A stretch of DNA of 64,000 bases from Blautia hansenii DSM 20583 (GCF_002222595.2 NZ_CP022413.2:1070001-1134000); one strand, 5' to 3'. Numbered from the stretch's first letter, positions 10,193-19,029 are shown. Numbers and translations: made by a program. Notes: generated from the sequence alone by a model not told the origin.

Positions 10193-11019
10193 GAAATGAA
10201 CAGATAAAAATCCAAGTAGAAGGTTCCGGAAAAGACGTATGTTTGGAAACTTATATTTTGGGAGATGTAATGGATGGTGCAAGGAATAGAAAGACACCGT
10301 TAGTATTGATATGTCCGGGAGGAGGTTATGCCATGACTTCCAATCGAGAAGCGGAGCCTATTGCTCTGCAGTTTAACAGCATGGGATATCAGGCAGCAGT
10401 TTTACGGTATTCCTGTGCTCCGGCAGTTTATCCTACAGCACTTTGTGAAGTGGCACAAAGCGTGAAGCTTATCAGAGAACATGCAGAAGACTGGAATGTA
10501 GATGCAGAGAAAATTATTGTTATGGGATTTTCAGCAGGAGGGCATTTGGCAGCCAGTTATGGTGTGTTTTGGAATGAATCATGGTTAACAGAGAAAATGC
10601 AGTGTGATAAGCAACTTTTAAAGCCAAACGGACTTGTTTTGTGTTATCCGGTTATCAGCTCTAAGGAGGAAATTGCACATCAGGACAGTATAAAAAATCT
10701 ATTGGGAGAATCTTATCCGGAAATGAAAGAGCAGGTGTCATTAGAGGATAAGGTGGGAAAACATACACCGAAAACTTTCCTGTGGCATACTTTTACAGAT
10801 CCTGTCGTTCCTTTTTGGAATTCTTTCCGATTTGCAGAAGCATTGGGAAAAGCAGGGGTTCCAATGGAATATCATTTATATCCGCAAGGAGGGCATGGAC
10901 TTTCTCTTGCCAATGAACAGACAGCAAATGAAGAAGGAAAAGGTGTGGAAAAAGTATGTCAGAGCTGGGTTCCCCTTCTTCGTTCATGGATGCTGGAAAA
11001 TTTCGGACTTTATTCGTAA
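10189..11019 (+). CDS. alpha/beta hydrolase, carboxylesterase-like
   Basis: A 276-residue serine hydrolase of the BD-FAE/acetyl-esterase type. It shows the oxyanion-hole motif CPGGGYAM near residue 42, the nucleophile elbow GFSAGGH with Ser115, a probable acid Asp in FTDPVVP near residue 203, and the base His in PQGGHGLSL near residue 240. There is no signal peptide, so it is cytoplasmic. It overlaps the fbp stop by four bases and ends before the rpsB promoter. Homologues act on acetylated or feruloylated sugars or small esters; the substrate cannot be read from sequence, and no glycan locus surrounds it. Confidence 0.85.
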   Translation: MRNEQIKIQVEGSGKDVCLETYILGDVMDGARNRKTPLVLICPGGGYAMTSNREAEPIALQFNSMGYQAAVLRYSCAPAVYPTALCEVAQSVKLIREHAEDWNVDAEKIIVMGFSAGGHLAASYGVFWNESWLTEKMQCDKQLLKPNGLVLCYPVISSKEEIAHQDSIKNLLGESYPEMKEQVSLEDKVGKHTPKTFLWHTFTDPVVPFWNSFRFAEALGKAGVPMEYHLYPQGGHGLSLANEQTANEEGKGVEKVCQSWVPLLRSWMLENFGLYS

Positions 11020-11026
11020 AAAAGCC

Positions 11027-11056
11027 TTGCAATTATAGAAAAAATTGTGATATAAT
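11027..11056 (+). promoter_or_regulatory. promoter of rpsB-tsf
   Basis: TTGCAA (11027-11032), 18-bp spacer, consensus TATAAT (11051-11056). It starts just after the esterase stop codon and gives a 5' UTR of about 110 nt before rpsB. Confidence 0.75.
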
Positions 11057-11061
11057 GCTTG

Positions 11062-11160
11062 CGTTGCTAAGTGCAATGTAGAAAATAACCACGCCTGTGA
11101 ATTTCAACGGGGGGTGCTTAGAAAGTCCCGAAGGAGCAGAAGCAGGTGGAAGAGAAAACC
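11062..11160 (+). promoter_or_regulatory. rpsB 5' leader RNA, possible r-protein autoregulatory leader
   Basis: The about 100-nt untranslated stretch between the promoter and the rpsB SD is G/C-richer than its flanks and contains complementary segments, for example CTAAG near 11068 with CTTAG near 11118. rpsB leaders that bind S2 are known in several bacterial phyla, so autoregulation is plausible. The fold is not proven here. Confidence 0.4.
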
Positions 11161-11175
11161 AAAGGAGAGAAAAAA

Positions 11176-11916
11176 ATGAGCGTTATTTCAATGAAACAGT
11201 TACTTGAAGCAGGTGTTCATTTCGGACATCAGACAAGAAGATGGAACCCTAAAATGGCACCATACATCTACACAGAAAGAAATGGTATCTACATCATCGA
11301 CTTACAGAAATCTGTAGGAATGGTTGACGATGCATACAAAGCAATCGCTGACATCGCTGCAGAAGGTGGCACAATCCTGTTCGTAGGAACAAAGAAACAG
11401 GCTCAGGATGCTATCAAAACAGAAGCTGAAAGATGTGGAATGTTCTATGTAAATGAAAGATGGTTAGGCGGTATGCTGACTAACTTCAAGACAATCCAGA
11501 GCAGAATTGCAAGATTAAAAGAAATCGAAGCTATGGAAGCTGATGGAACATTTGATGTTCTGCCTAAGAAAGAAGTAATCAACCTGAAAAAAGAACTGGA
11601 AAAATTACAGAAAAACCTTGGCGGAATTAAAGAAATGAAAAAACTTCCAGATGCTATCTTTATCGTAGACCCGAAAAAAGAAAGAATCTGTGTACAGGAA
11701 GCTCATACATTAGGTATTCCGTTAATTGGTATCGCTGATACAAACTGCGATCCAGAAGAATTAGATTACGTAATCCCAGGAAACGATGATGCTATCAGAG
11801 CTGTAAAATTAATCGTTTCTAAAATGGCTGATGCTGTTATCGAAGCAAACCAGGGCGAAGCTGCTGATGCTGAAGAAATCTTCGTAGAAGAAACAGAAGA
11901 AGTTGTAGAAGAATAA
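11176..11916 (+). CDS. rpsB: 30S ribosomal protein S2
   Basis: Small-subunit protein needed for S1 docking and 30S assembly; 246 residues, normal for the family. The N-terminus [20 protein letters not shown] and the later [20 protein letters not shown] and PDAIFIVDP motifs are diagnostic. I chose the ATG at 11176 because AAAGGAGA (11161-11168) sits eight bases upstream; an in-frame ATG at 11146 lies further up within the leader and would add a non-homologous basic extension. The C-terminus is acidic, as is common. It pairs with tsf in the classical rpsB-tsf order. Confidence 0.97.
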   Translation: MSVISMKQLLEAGVHFGHQTRRWNPKMAPYIYTERNGIYIIDLQKSVGMVDDAYKAIADIAAEGGTILFVGTKKQAQDAIKTEAERCGMFYVNERWLGGMLTNFKTIQSRIARLKEIEAMEADGTFDVLPKKEVINLKKELEKLQKNLGGIKEMKKLPDAIFIVDPKKERICVQEAHTLGIPLIGIADTNCDPEELDYVIPGNDDAIRAVKLIVSKMADAVIEANQGEAADAEEIFVEETEEVVEE

Positions 11917-11929
11917 TCTTATTCAAAAT

Positions 11930-11982
11930 GGAATAACTGAAGCTGTCATATAAAATTAAATTTTATGTGACAGCCTTATTCC
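11930..11982 (+). promoter_or_regulatory. long hairpin between rpsB and tsf
   Basis: GGAATAA...TTATTCC encloses a second stem, GCTGTCATATAAAA with TTTTATGTGACAGC, around a tiny loop. The run after it is only CTTATTCC, so termination would be weak. A partial attenuator or processing site setting the S2:EF-Ts ratio is a fair guess. Confidence 0.55.
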
Positions 11983-12014
11983 GTATAAACGGTATTATAC
12001 AGGAGGAATTTAAA

Positions 12015-12953
12015 ATGGCTATTACAGCAGGAATGGTAAAAGAATTAAGAGAAATGACAGGCGCTGGTATGATGGACTGTAAGAAAGCTCTTACAGCAAC
12101 AGAAGGCGATATGGATAAAGCAGTAGAATTTTTAAGAGAAAAAGGTCTTGCAACAGCTCAGAAAAAAGCTGGACGTATTGCAGCAGAAGGTCTTTGCCAG
12201 ACTTTAGTTTCTTCAGATGAAAAACACGCAGTTGTTGTTGAAGTAAATGCAGAAACAGACTTCGTTGCGAAAAACGATGTATTCCAGGGATATGTAGCTC
12301 AGGTTGCAGAAGCTGCTATGGAAACAGAAACAACTACAACAGAAGATTTCCTTGCTTCTCCATGGAAATTTGATACAACAAAAACTGTAAACGAAGCTTT
12401 AGCAGCACAGATCGCTGTTATCGGTGAAAACATGAACATCAGAAGATTTGCGAAAGCATCTGAAGAAAATGGATTTATTGCTTCTTATACACATATGGGC
12501 GGAAAAATCGGCGTTTTAGTTGATGTTGAAACAGACGTTGTAAACGATGCAGTAAGAGAAATGGCTAGAAACGTAGCAATGCAGATTGCTGCTTTAAAAC
12601 CACAGTACACAAACAGTTCTGAAGTAAGTGAAGAATATATCGCACATGAAAAAGAAATTCTTCTTGCTCAGATCATGAACGATCCAAAAGAATCCCAGAA
12701 ACCGGAAAAAGTTATTCAGGGAATGATTAGCGGACGTATCAACAAAGAATTAAAAGAAATCTGTCTGTTAGATCAGGTTTATGTAAAAGCTGAAGACGGA
12801 AAACAGAACGTAGCTAAATATGTAGAAGAAGTTGCAAAAGCTAACGGCGCTAAAATCACTGTAAAAGGATTTGTTCGTTTTGAAACAGGCGAAGGAATCG
12901 AAAAGAAACAGGAAGATTTCGCTGCAGAAGTTGCTGCACAGATGGGAAACTAA
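12015..12953 (+). CDS. tsf: translation elongation factor Ts
   Basis: Nucleotide-exchange factor that removes GDP from EF-Tu; 312 residues. The N-terminal UBA-like helix bundle carries TGAGMMDCKKAL, and the conserved TDFVAKND loop that contacts EF-Tu lies near residue 82. The ATG at 12015 is preceded by AGGAGG with good spacing; an in-frame upstream ATG at 11967 lies inside the intergenic hairpin and is unlikely to be used. It follows rpsB by about 100 bp and probably shares its promoter. Confidence 0.97.
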   Translation: MAITAGMVKELREMTGAGMMDCKKALTATEGDMDKAVEFLREKGLATAQKKAGRIAAEGLCQTLVSSDEKHAVVVEVNAETDFVAKNDVFQGYVAQVAEAAMETETTTTEDFLASPWKFDTTKTVNEALAAQIAVIGENMNIRRFAKASEENGFIASYTHMGGKIGVLVDVETDVVNDAVREMARNVAMQIAALKPQYTNSSEVSEEYIAHEKEILLAQIMNDPKESQKPEKVIQGMISGRINKELKEICLLDQVYVKAEDGKQNVAKYVEEVAKANGAKITVKGFVRFETGEGIEKKQEDFAAEVAAQMGN

Positions 12954-13039
12954 TTTATCAATCGTAAGACTGATAAAAAGCGAATTAAATAGCGTATTTA
13001 AACAGTTTCTGATTATTTTGAGTACAAACTGGGTAGGGA

Positions 13040-13063
13040 GTTGGGTAAAGAAGTTTACCCAAC
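13040..13063 (+). promoter_or_regulatory. perfect 10-bp hairpin downstream of tsf
   Basis: GTTGGGTAAA and TTTACCCAAC flank a four-base loop. No T-run follows, so it may act as an RNA-processing or 3'-end-stabilising stem rather than as a terminator. A smaller stem (TTTATCA/TGATAAA, 12954-12977) precedes it. Confidence 0.5.
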
Positions 13064-13120
13064 CTCTTAACGAGGAATTTGCTTGTTGTTTAAAAATAGA
13101 AAGGGAACGCTGTGAGTGTT

Positions 13121-13160
13121 AAGGGTATATTGCGAAAGTGATATACCCTTTATTCGTTTT
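13121..13160 (+). terminator. terminator-like hairpin after tsf
   Basis: AAGGGTATAT (13121-13130) pairs perfectly with ATATACCCTT (13141-13150) and is followed by TATTCGTTTT. This is the most likely end of the rpsB-tsf transcript and lies just before the next small gene. Confidence 0.65.
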
Positions 13161-13194
13161 AAAAATTGAATATGAAATATGGAGATTTGAGGAT

Positions 13195-13524
13195 ATGAAA
13201 AAAGTAAAAATTACAGTTCTTCACAAAGAATTTTACCCAGATTATGCAGATACATACCTGACGGATGGAAAAGCAGTTGGCAGATGTCCGTTACTGGAGG
13301 TTGGTGATGAATTTATTTATGAAGGAAGTGCAAAAATGCCGGAAGGATTTTGCCCATGGGCATGGATTGATATTTATCGCAGCGTGAGCGCGATGTCTTC
13401 TGGTTCCAGCTGTAAACCGTGGAATAATACAGATGGTCAAACCATTGTTTGTTGTACAGATGGTATAAGACCTGTGGTGTTTAATGTGGAGGCTATTGGA
13501 GAAAATGATGTAGATATTGAATAG
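13195..13524 (+). CDS. TIGR04076-like small conserved protein
   Basis: A 109-residue cytoplasmic protein of unknown function. The pattern KVKITVLHKEF, then a short acidic loop, GRCPLLEVGDEF, FCPWAWIDIY, a Ser-rich turn and DGIRPVVFNVEA resembles the uncharacterised TIGR04076 family, which has conserved cysteines; six Cys are present here. The ATG at 13195 follows GGAG with ten-base spacing; an upstream in-frame ATG at 13138 falls inside the tsf terminator and is rejected. It stands alone between the tsf terminator and a non-coding repeat element. The family call rests on remembered motif order and is moderate. Confidence 0.65.
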   Translation: MKKVKITVLHKEFYPDYADTYLTDGKAVGRCPLLEVGDEFIYEGSAKMPEGFCPWAWIDIYRSVSAMSSGSSCKPWNNTDGQTIVCCTDGIRPVVFNVEAIGENDVDIE

Positions 13525-13528
13525 CGTA

Positions 13529-13661
13529 TATGCTTTAGTCAGTATCCAGAAATATTTATACATTTTATTAAAGTTGTCGAGTGTAATTTGCGATTATAAA
13601 TTCAAAGTAAAGGCAAACAGGTATTATGTATAAATGTTCTGGATATCTTTGCTAAAGTATG
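13529..13661. repeat. possible MITE-like element with imperfect terminal inverted repeats
   Basis: Arms of about 30 bp at 13533-13562 and 13627-13657 are inverted copies of each other (CTTTAG at the outer ends, then TATCCAGAA and ATTTATACA blocks) with a few mismatches. They enclose about 65 bp of AT-rich non-coding DNA. The outer ends are flanked by direct TATG (13529-13532 and 13658-13661), as a target-site duplication would be. No ORF is present. It could instead be a large RNA hairpin. Confidence 0.4.
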
Positions 13662-13710
13662 AGTTTTTAAACATATTTCTTGTATAAAGTTGAAAGTGCT
13701 TGTAGAAGAT

Positions 13711-14562
13711 TTAACGGTTACTTAAATACACATCCAACGCATCCATTTTTTTCAACGCATCTTCTTGCCCCAAATCATACATTTCCTGAATTTTCTCCAA
13801 ATCCCTTTCAATACGTTTGATATCTACAAATCTGGAGGGCCTCAGCACAAAAATTTTTCCCGCAGCCTCCAAATCCTTTACCATATCCAACTGCTGATTA
13901 TATATACGATATCGATTATTTATTGCTTCTGTCAGATACGGATATTTCCGATAATAAATTTTTGGAAGGAGTGTATTACTTTTCTTTTTTCGGTAGTCCT
14001 CCGGTCTTGTAAGAACCACAATATTTTTATCGCATCCCATATCCATAAGCTTCTCAATAGGAATACTGTCAGATATGCCGCCGTCTAAGTAACTTTTACC
14101 GTGTACAATCACAGGATTTGACAAAAACGGCATAGAACCGGATGCACGCAGATATTCCATCTGGTCTTCTTTTTTCAAATCATCGATTTTTATATATTCT
14201 GCTTTGCCGGTTGTCATATTCGTTACTACTGCGTAAAAATCTTCTTTTCCGTTTTTATAGGTTTCAAAATCAACAGGGTCTAAGTCATTGACAATTTTAT
14301 TAAAACAGAAATCCTTATTCATAATATTTCCTGTGGTAATCAGTGAGTGAAAACCCATGTAATTTTTGCAGGAGGCAAATCTTTTATTATATCTCAAAAC
14401 CCGTCCCATTTGTTTTGATTTGTAATTCATTCCAAATAAAGCTCCGGCGGAAACGCCGATTATAGTGTCTATGGAAATGTGATTTTGCATAAATACATCC
14501 AGTACACCGGCGGTGTATAATCCTCTCATAGCCCCGCCTTCCAGCAGTAATCCGGTTGTCAT
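13711..14562 (-). CDS. patatin-like phospholipase
   Basis: A 283-residue predicted acyl hydrolase with a Ser-Asp dyad. The glycine-rich oxyanion loop is LEGGAMRGL near residue 8, the nucleophile motif GVSAG near residue 38, and the catalytic Asp lies in YLDGGISDSIP near residue 158. It resembles the bacterial YjjU/RssA-like group. There is no signal peptide or membrane segment, so it is probably cytoplasmic. The start follows AAGGAGC on the minus strand with suitable spacing. It is monocistronic and points toward the possible MITE-like element. Substrate is unknown; membrane-lipid turnover is the usual inference. Confidence 0.85.
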   Translation of the reverse strand: MTTGLLLEGGAMRGLYTAGVLDVFMQNHISIDTIIGVSAGALFGMNYKSKQMGRVLRYNKRFASCKNYMGFHSLITTGNIMNKDFCFNKIVNDLDPVDFETYKNGKEDFYAVVTNMTTGKAEYIKIDDLKKEDQMEYLRASGSMPFLSNPVIVHGKSYLDGGISDSIPIEKLMDMGCDKNIVVLTRPEDYRKKKSNTLLPKIYYRKYPYLTEAINNRYRIYNQQLDMVKDLEAAGKIFVLRPSRFVDIKRIERDLEKIQEMYDLGQEDALKKMDALDVYLSNR

Positions 14563-14598
14563 AGTTGTTCAGCTCCTTCTTGCTTCTTTTGATTTCTA

Positions 14599-14627
14599 AT
14601 TTTATACTTTTAAGAATTGTAAAGCAA
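14599..14627 (-). promoter_or_regulatory. probable promoter of the patatin gene
   Basis: On the minus strand TTGCTT (14627-14622), a 17-bp spacer and TAAAAT (14604-14599) lie about 40 bp before the start codon. The 14563-14881 gap otherwise holds the divergent mraZ promoter and MraZ boxes. Confidence 0.5.
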
Positions 14628-14721
14628 TAGTTTTAAAACCTTAAATGGAAAAAATTAGGATTTTATACGAAAAATCCTCTAAAATTAAGTGAAAAAAACG
14701 AAAAAGAATATGTGTTTCCCC

Positions 14722-14750
14722 TTGCATAATTTATGGGATTAGTATAAAAT
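14722..14750 (+). promoter_or_regulatory. promoter of the dcw cluster (Pmra)
   Basis: TTGCAT (14722-14727), 17-bp spacer and TAAAAT (14745-14750). It leaves a leader of about 125 nt before mraZ that begins with the MraZ-box array. Confidence 0.65.
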
Positions 14751-14757
14751 GTACGTA

Positions 14758-14794
14758 TAAGTGGTAGAAAGTGGTGGAAAGTGGTGCTAAATGG
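14758..14794 (+). promoter_or_regulatory. MraZ operator: four 10-bp-spaced AAAGTGG-type boxes
   Basis: TAAGTGG, AAAGTGG, AAAGTGG and TAAATGG begin at 14758, 14768, 14778 and 14788, one helical turn apart. MraZ from several bacteria binds such GTGG/TGGG direct repeats in its own promoter region. The array lies at the transcription start, where a bound MraZ ring would repress. Confidence 0.8.
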
Positions 14795-14881
14795 GTGGCT
14801 GATGGCAGAAGTACCTGTGAAGCGTCATAGAGAATTATAAAGGGGAGATTTATAGTTCTCACGAAAGAAGGTGACGTTCGT

Positions 14882-15313
14882 ATGTTCATGGGAGAGTATA
14901 GTCATACAATAGATGTAAAAGGAAGAATGATTATTCCGGCTAAGTTCAGAGAAGAGCTGGGAGAAGAATTCGTACTTACCAAAGGATTGGATGGCTGTTT
15001 ATCCATTTATCCCAACAACGAATGGAAAGCCTTTGAGGAAAAGCTGAAAGCTTTACCACTTAATGATAAAAATGCAAGAGCCTTCTTACGTTTCTTTGTA
15101 GCCAGTGCTACCATGTGTGAACTGGACAAGCAGGGGAGAATACTCGTACCGGGAACGTTGCGGGAATTTGCTGGTCTCAATAAAGACGTGGTATTAACTG
15201 GAAATCTTACGAGAATCGAAGTCTGGAGTAAGGAGAAGTGGTTGGAAAACAGCAATTACGAAGACATGGATGCCATTGCAGAAGGTATGCAGAGTATGGG
15301 TATTGTTATCTAA
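14882..15313 (+). CDS. mraZ: transcriptional regulator MraZ
   Basis: DNA-binding regulator of the dcw cluster, 143 residues, the usual length. It has two tandem SpoVT/AbrB-like halves, each with the DxxxR signature: DVKGRMIIP near residue 12 and DKQGRILVP near residue 82. MraZ forms a ring that binds repeated boxes upstream of its own gene, and such boxes are present at 14758-14794. The ATG at 14882 follows AAGGTGA; an ATG two codons later is possible. It is the first gene of the operon, 18 bp before rsmH. Confidence 0.96.
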   Translation: MFMGEYSHTIDVKGRMIIPAKFREELGEEFVLTKGLDGCLSIYPNNEWKAFEEKLKALPLNDKNARAFLRFFVASATMCELDKQGRILVPGTLREFAGLNKDVVLTGNLTRIEVWSKEKWLENSNYEDMDAIAEGMQSMGIVI

Positions 15314-15331
15314 GTATGCTAGGAGAGAAAA

Positions 15332-16273
15332 ATGGAATTTAAACACCAATCCGTATTACTGGAAGAAACCGTAGGGAACTTAAGGGTAAAGCCTGACGGA
15401 ATTTATGTTGATGGAACACTGGGAGGCGGCGGACATTCTTATGCAATATGTCAGCAGTTATCTGCCAAGGGGAGCTTGATAGGTATAGATCAAGATGAAG
15501 CGGCAATAAATGCTGCGGGAAATCGGTTGCAGGAGTTCAAAGAACAGGTGACGATTATCCGCAGCAATTATTGCAACATGAAAAGAGAGTTACAAAAGAT
15601 AGGAATTACATCTGTTGATGGAATTGTTTTAGATTTAGGGGTATCTTCTTATCAGCTGGACAACAGTGAGCGAGGCTTTACTTACAGAGAAGATGTCCCT
15701 CTTGACATGCGTATGGATCAGAGAAATCCCCGCACAGCCAAGAATATTGTAAATGAGTATAGTGAAAATGAGCTCTACCGCATTATTCGTGATTACGGCG
15801 AGGACAAGTTTGCGAAAAACATTGCAAAACATATCTGTATGGCAAGGCAGGAAAAAGAAATAGAAACAACGGGGGAATTGATTGAGATTATCAAACGTGC
15901 AATTCCCATGAAAATGAGAGCAGTAGGCGGTCATCCGGCAAAGAAAACGTTTCAGGCAATTCGAATTGAATTAAATCAGGAATTGGATGTACTGAGAAAT
16001 TCGCTGGATGATATGATTGAACTGTTAAATGACCAAGGAAGAATTTGTATTATTACCTTCCATTCTTTAGAAGACCGTATTGTAAAAACGATTTTTAAAA
16101 GAAACGAAAATCCTTGTACATGCCCTCCGGGATTTCCGGTATGTGTATGCGGAAATCAATCAAAGGGGAAAGTGATTACAAGGAAACCAATTCTTCCAAG
16201 CGAAGAAGAACTGGAAATGAATAAACGCTCAAAAAGCGCTAAGCTAAGAGTGTTTGAAAGAGTGAAGCAGTAG
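15332..16273 (+). CDS. rsmH: 16S rRNA (cytosine(1402)-N(4))-methyltransferase
   Basis: SAM-dependent methyltransferase (MraW) that modifies C1402 in the ribosomal P-site; 313 residues. The N-terminal HQSVLLEE and SAM motif [10 protein letters not shown] near residue 28, [11 protein letters not shown] near 100, and C-terminal [12 protein letters not shown] near 238 are diagnostic. A Cys cluster ([14 protein letters not shown]) near residue 262 is common in Firmicutes orthologues. It has SD AGGAGAG and lies between mraZ and ftsL as in most bacteria. Confidence 0.96.
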   Translation: MEFKHQSVLLEETVGNLRVKPDGIYVDGTLGGGGHSYAICQQLSAKGSLIGIDQDEAAINAAGNRLQEFKEQVTIIRSNYCNMKRELQKIGITSVDGIVLDLGVSSYQLDNSERGFTYREDVPLDMRMDQRNPRTAKNIVNEYSENELYRIIRDYGEDKFAKNIAKHICMARQEKEIETTGELIEIIKRAIPMKMRAVGGHPAKKTFQAIRIELNQELDVLRNSLDDMIELLNDQGRICIITFHSLEDRIVKTIFKRNENPCTCPPGFPVCVCGNQSKGKVITRKPILPSEEELEMNKRSKSAKLRVFERVKQ

Positions 16274-16302
16274 GGAAAATGACCTGATAAGGGGAGAGTT
16301 TC

Positions 16303-16785
16303 ATGGCAAGTACAAGGAACCGAAACAAATATAACAACAGAAGAGCGCAAAGGCGTGGAGCTTATTTTGAAGATGGAAATGCAGCCCGCCGTTTAGATGA
16401 GGTACCTAGTCAGCCAAAGAAGAAACTAAGCAGGACTGCACGAAAGAACCGAGTAAAAAGTACAAATATGGGACGGGGATATATGGTATTTCTTTCTCTG
16501 ATTTGTGCTTTGGCAACAGGTGCGTGTGTGCATTATATTAAACTGACTGCAGAATTAACTGCAAAACGCAGCGCAGTAGCAGAAAAAGAGCTTCAGTTAA
16601 ATGAGCTGAAAGCCGAGAATGATGCGTATTACAGTGATGTAATGACAAATGTGGACTTAAATGAAATTAAGGACAGAGCCATTAATGAGCTGGGTATGCA
16701 GTATGCAACAGAAGAACAGATTAAATATTACACACCGGGAAATAACAACTATGTGCGGCAATATCAGGATGTACCGGAAAATTAA
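16303..16785 (+). CDS. ftsL: FtsL-like bitopic division protein
   Basis: A 160-residue predicted septal protein of the FtsL/DivIC class. A basic cytoplasmic N-terminus of about 55 residues (rich in Arg, Asn and Lys) is followed by one membrane segment near residues 60-80 (YMVFLSLICALATGACVHYI), then a heptad-like coiled coil (LTAELTAKRSAVAEKELQLN) and a short tail. Sequence conservation in this family is poor, so the call rests on topology and position between rsmH and pbpB. FtsL recruits the FtsW-FtsI synthase with DivIB and DivIC. SD GGGGAGAG precedes the ATG. Confidence 0.85.
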   Translation: MASTRNRNKYNNRRAQRRGAYFEDGNAARRLDEVPSQPKKKLSRTARKNRVKSTNMGRGYMVFLSLICALATGACVHYIKLTAELTAKRSAVAEKELQLNELKAENDAYYSDVMTNVDLNEIKDRAINELGMQYATEEQIKYYTPGNNNYVRQYQDVPEN

Positions 16786-16797
16786 GTAGGTGGAAGA

Positions 16798-18951
16798 TTG
16801 AATAAACAAGAATCTCAAAAGAGGAAACTTACAAAAAAGATGAAATTAAAGCTGGCGGGGGTATTTGGAATAGCTCTGCTGGCTTTAGTCAGTTTATTGG
16901 TGGGAATTACGATTATCAATGCAAAATTCGGGAATAAGTATACGCAGCAGGTGCTTTCTCAGTCTCAGCAGCAGTATACCAATAAGACATTGCCCTTTAA
17001 AAGAGGCAGTATTACAGACCGAAATGGAACCATGCTGGCAAATAGTGTAAAAGTCTATAACCTTATTTTGGACTGCAAAGAGGTAAACGGACACGAAACC
17101 TATAAAGAGCCGGTAAAGGAAGCGCTGGAAACAGTTTTTGGAATTGAAGACAGTGAAATTGAAAATCTTTTGGAAAATGAAGAGACAAAGGACAGCCAGT
17201 ATCAGATTTTGAAAAAAGAAGTCACCATGGAAGAAAAAAAGAGCTTTGAAGAAGCCAATAAAGTACCAACTGATGAAGAAGCCAAAAAAGCGCTGGGAGA
17301 AGAGGAATTAAAGAGACGTCAGAATGTCAAGGGAATTTACTTTGAAGATACATATAAGCGAGTGTATCCCCTAGACAGTCTTGCCTGTGATGTTATTGGC
17401 TTTACCGATGCGGGAAATACAGCTACATGGGGCTTGGAAGGGTATTATAACAGTACCTTAAACGGAAGCAACGGAAGAAAATTCGGATACTTAGATGAAA
17501 ATGCTTCCTTAGAGCAGACCATTGTAGAGGCAGTAAACGGGAAAAATCTTACGACTACTTTGGATGCCACTATTCAAACTATTGTAGAAAAGTATATTAC
17601 AGCTTTTGACCGTGCCTTGTCGGCAGGACCGAACAATAAAAAAGATGCAAAGAAAAAGGGCGCTGAAAATATTGCCGTGATTGTAGAAAATCCCAATAAC
17701 GGAGAAATTCTTGCAATGGCAAGCTCCGGAACGTATGATTTGAATAATCCCAGAGATTTATCAGGAAGCTATACAGAAAAAGAAATCGAAGCAATGGATG
17801 ACGAGCAGACAAAAGATGCGTTATTTAATATGTGGAAAAATTACTGCGTCAGCCAGAACTTTGAACCAGGTTCTACGGTAAAACCCATTGTAGTGGCAGG
17901 AGCTTTAGAGTCAGGCGCAATTACAGAAAACAGCCGTTTTCTCTGTGACGGCGGTGAGGAAATCGGTGAGGATTATGTCCGCTGTGCGGTTTATCCGGAT
18001 AATCACGGCGCAGAAAGCTTAGGGGAGGTTATTCAGAATTCCTGCAATGACGGAATGATGGCAATCGGCAGAAAAATGGGTGCAGCCAAATTTTTGGAGT
18101 ATCAGCAGAGATTTAATTTCGGTACCAGAACAGGTATTGATTTGCCCAATGAAGAAACAGGTCTTTTGTTTACAGAAGATAATATGTATGAAATGGAGCT
18201 GTCCACCTCTGCTTTCGGTCAGGGCTTCAACTGCACCATGATACAGGAAATTTCAGCTATGGCAGCGGCCATTAACGGCGGTATCTATTATCAGCCGCAT
18301 TTGGTAAAAGAAATTACAGATGAAGACGGAAAAGTTGTGAAAAGCATTCAGCCTAATATTTTAAAGCAGCCCATATCCGAAGAGGTTTCAGCGGATATTC
18401 GAGAATATATGGGTATGAGTGTGACGGACGGTACCAGTAAAAAGTCTAAGGTAAAGGGCTATTCCATGGGAGGTAAAACAGGAACAGCGGAAAAACTGAA
18501 TGAAAAGGAAAAAGGAAATTACCTTGTTTCCTTTATCGGATTTGCGCCTCTTGATAATCCGGAGCTTTTGATTTATGTAGTTGTGGACACCCCAAATGTA
18601 GAGGAGCAGGCATCCAGCTCTTATCCTCAGTTTCTGGCACAGGCAATTTTATCAGAGGTGCTGCCTTATATGAATATTTATATGGATGAGCCTACAACAG
18701 AAGAGACTGTTTTATGGGAGGGCTTTTACGGAGTGCCGAAGCTTACAGATATTGAAAAAGACGGTGTTTCCAATCCTTACGGCACGATTTTGGACCAGGG
18801 CTTTGGAGACGGAGAGTCTCAGGATGTAGAGGAAAATGACGAACATTCAGACGGAATTACCAATGAAGATGCGGGAATAGAAGAAGACGACCCTGAATAT
18901 GAGGATGACCCTTACGGAATGGAAGAACTGGAGGATGACATCCGAAGATAA
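16798..18951 (+). CDS. pbpB: class B penicillin-binding protein, divisome transpeptidase
   Basis: Septal peptidoglycan DD-transpeptidase (FtsI/PBP2B), 717 residues, starting at a TTG behind AGGTGGA. One N-terminal membrane anchor (about residues 18-42) precedes the pedestal/dimerisation domain and then the transpeptidase domain. Catalytic motifs are intact: STVK with Ser359, SCN near 417, and KTG at Lys560. The C-terminal roughly 80 residues form an acidic Asp/Glu-rich tail (motifs such as DVEEND and EEDDPEYEDD) with no PASTA domains. It follows ftsL by 12 bp and is followed by a terminator, so the early dcw operon may end here. Confidence 0.92.
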   Translation: MNKQESQKRKLTKKMKLKLAGVFGIALLALVSLLVGITIINAKFGNKYTQQVLSQSQQQYTNKTLPFKRGSITDRNGTMLANSVKVYNLILDCKEVNGHETYKEPVKEALETVFGIEDSEIENLLENEETKDSQYQILKKEVTMEEKKSFEEANKVPTDEEAKKALGEEELKRRQNVKGIYFEDTYKRVYPLDSLACDVIGFTDAGNTATWGLEGYYNSTLNGSNGRKFGYLDENASLEQTIVEAVNGKNLTTTLDATIQTIVEKYITAFDRALSAGPNNKKDAKKKGAENIAVIVENPNNGEILAMASSGTYDLNNPRDLSGSYTEKEIEAMDDEQTKDALFNMWKNYCVSQNFEPGSTVKPIVVAGALESGAITENSRFLCDGGEEIGEDYVRCAVYPDNHGAESLGEVIQNSCNDGMMAIGRKMGAAKFLEYQQRFNFGTRTGIDLPNEETGLLFTEDNMYEMELSTSAFGQGFNCTMIQEISAMAAAINGGIYYQPHLVKEITDEDGKVVKSIQPNILKQPISEEVSADIREYMGMSVTDGTSKKSKVKGYSMGGKTGTAEKLNEKEKGNYLVSFIGFAPLDNPELLIYVVVDTPNVEEQASSSYPQFLAQAILSEVLPYMNIYMDEPTTEETVLWEGFYGVPKLTDIEKDGVSNPYGTILDQGFGDGESQDVEENDEHSDGITNEDAGIEEDDPEYEDDPYGMEELEDDIRR

Positions 18952-19026
18952 ACGTATTTTGGGATATTGATACATTTTTCAGCATATAGCCGGGAGGTGT
19001 ATCAATATTTCCGAAATACGTTTTTC
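18951..19026 (+). terminator. long terminator between pbpB and spoVD
   Basis: AACGTATTT pairs with AAATACGTT at the base of an extended imperfect stem (inner ATTGATACA with TGTATCAAT), followed by TTTTT. It would uncouple spoVD from the vegetative promoter at 14722. Confidence 0.75.
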
Positions 19027-19029
19027 ATT

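Noticed and set aside
13040-13063. Perfect hairpin after tsf as an intrinsic terminator
   Set aside because: No T-run follows; the AAGGGTATAT hairpin at 13121 is the better terminator.
12871-13122. An 83-codon plus-strand frame over the tsf 3' end and the hairpins
   Set aside because: Out of frame with tsf, no SD, and runs through non-coding hairpins.
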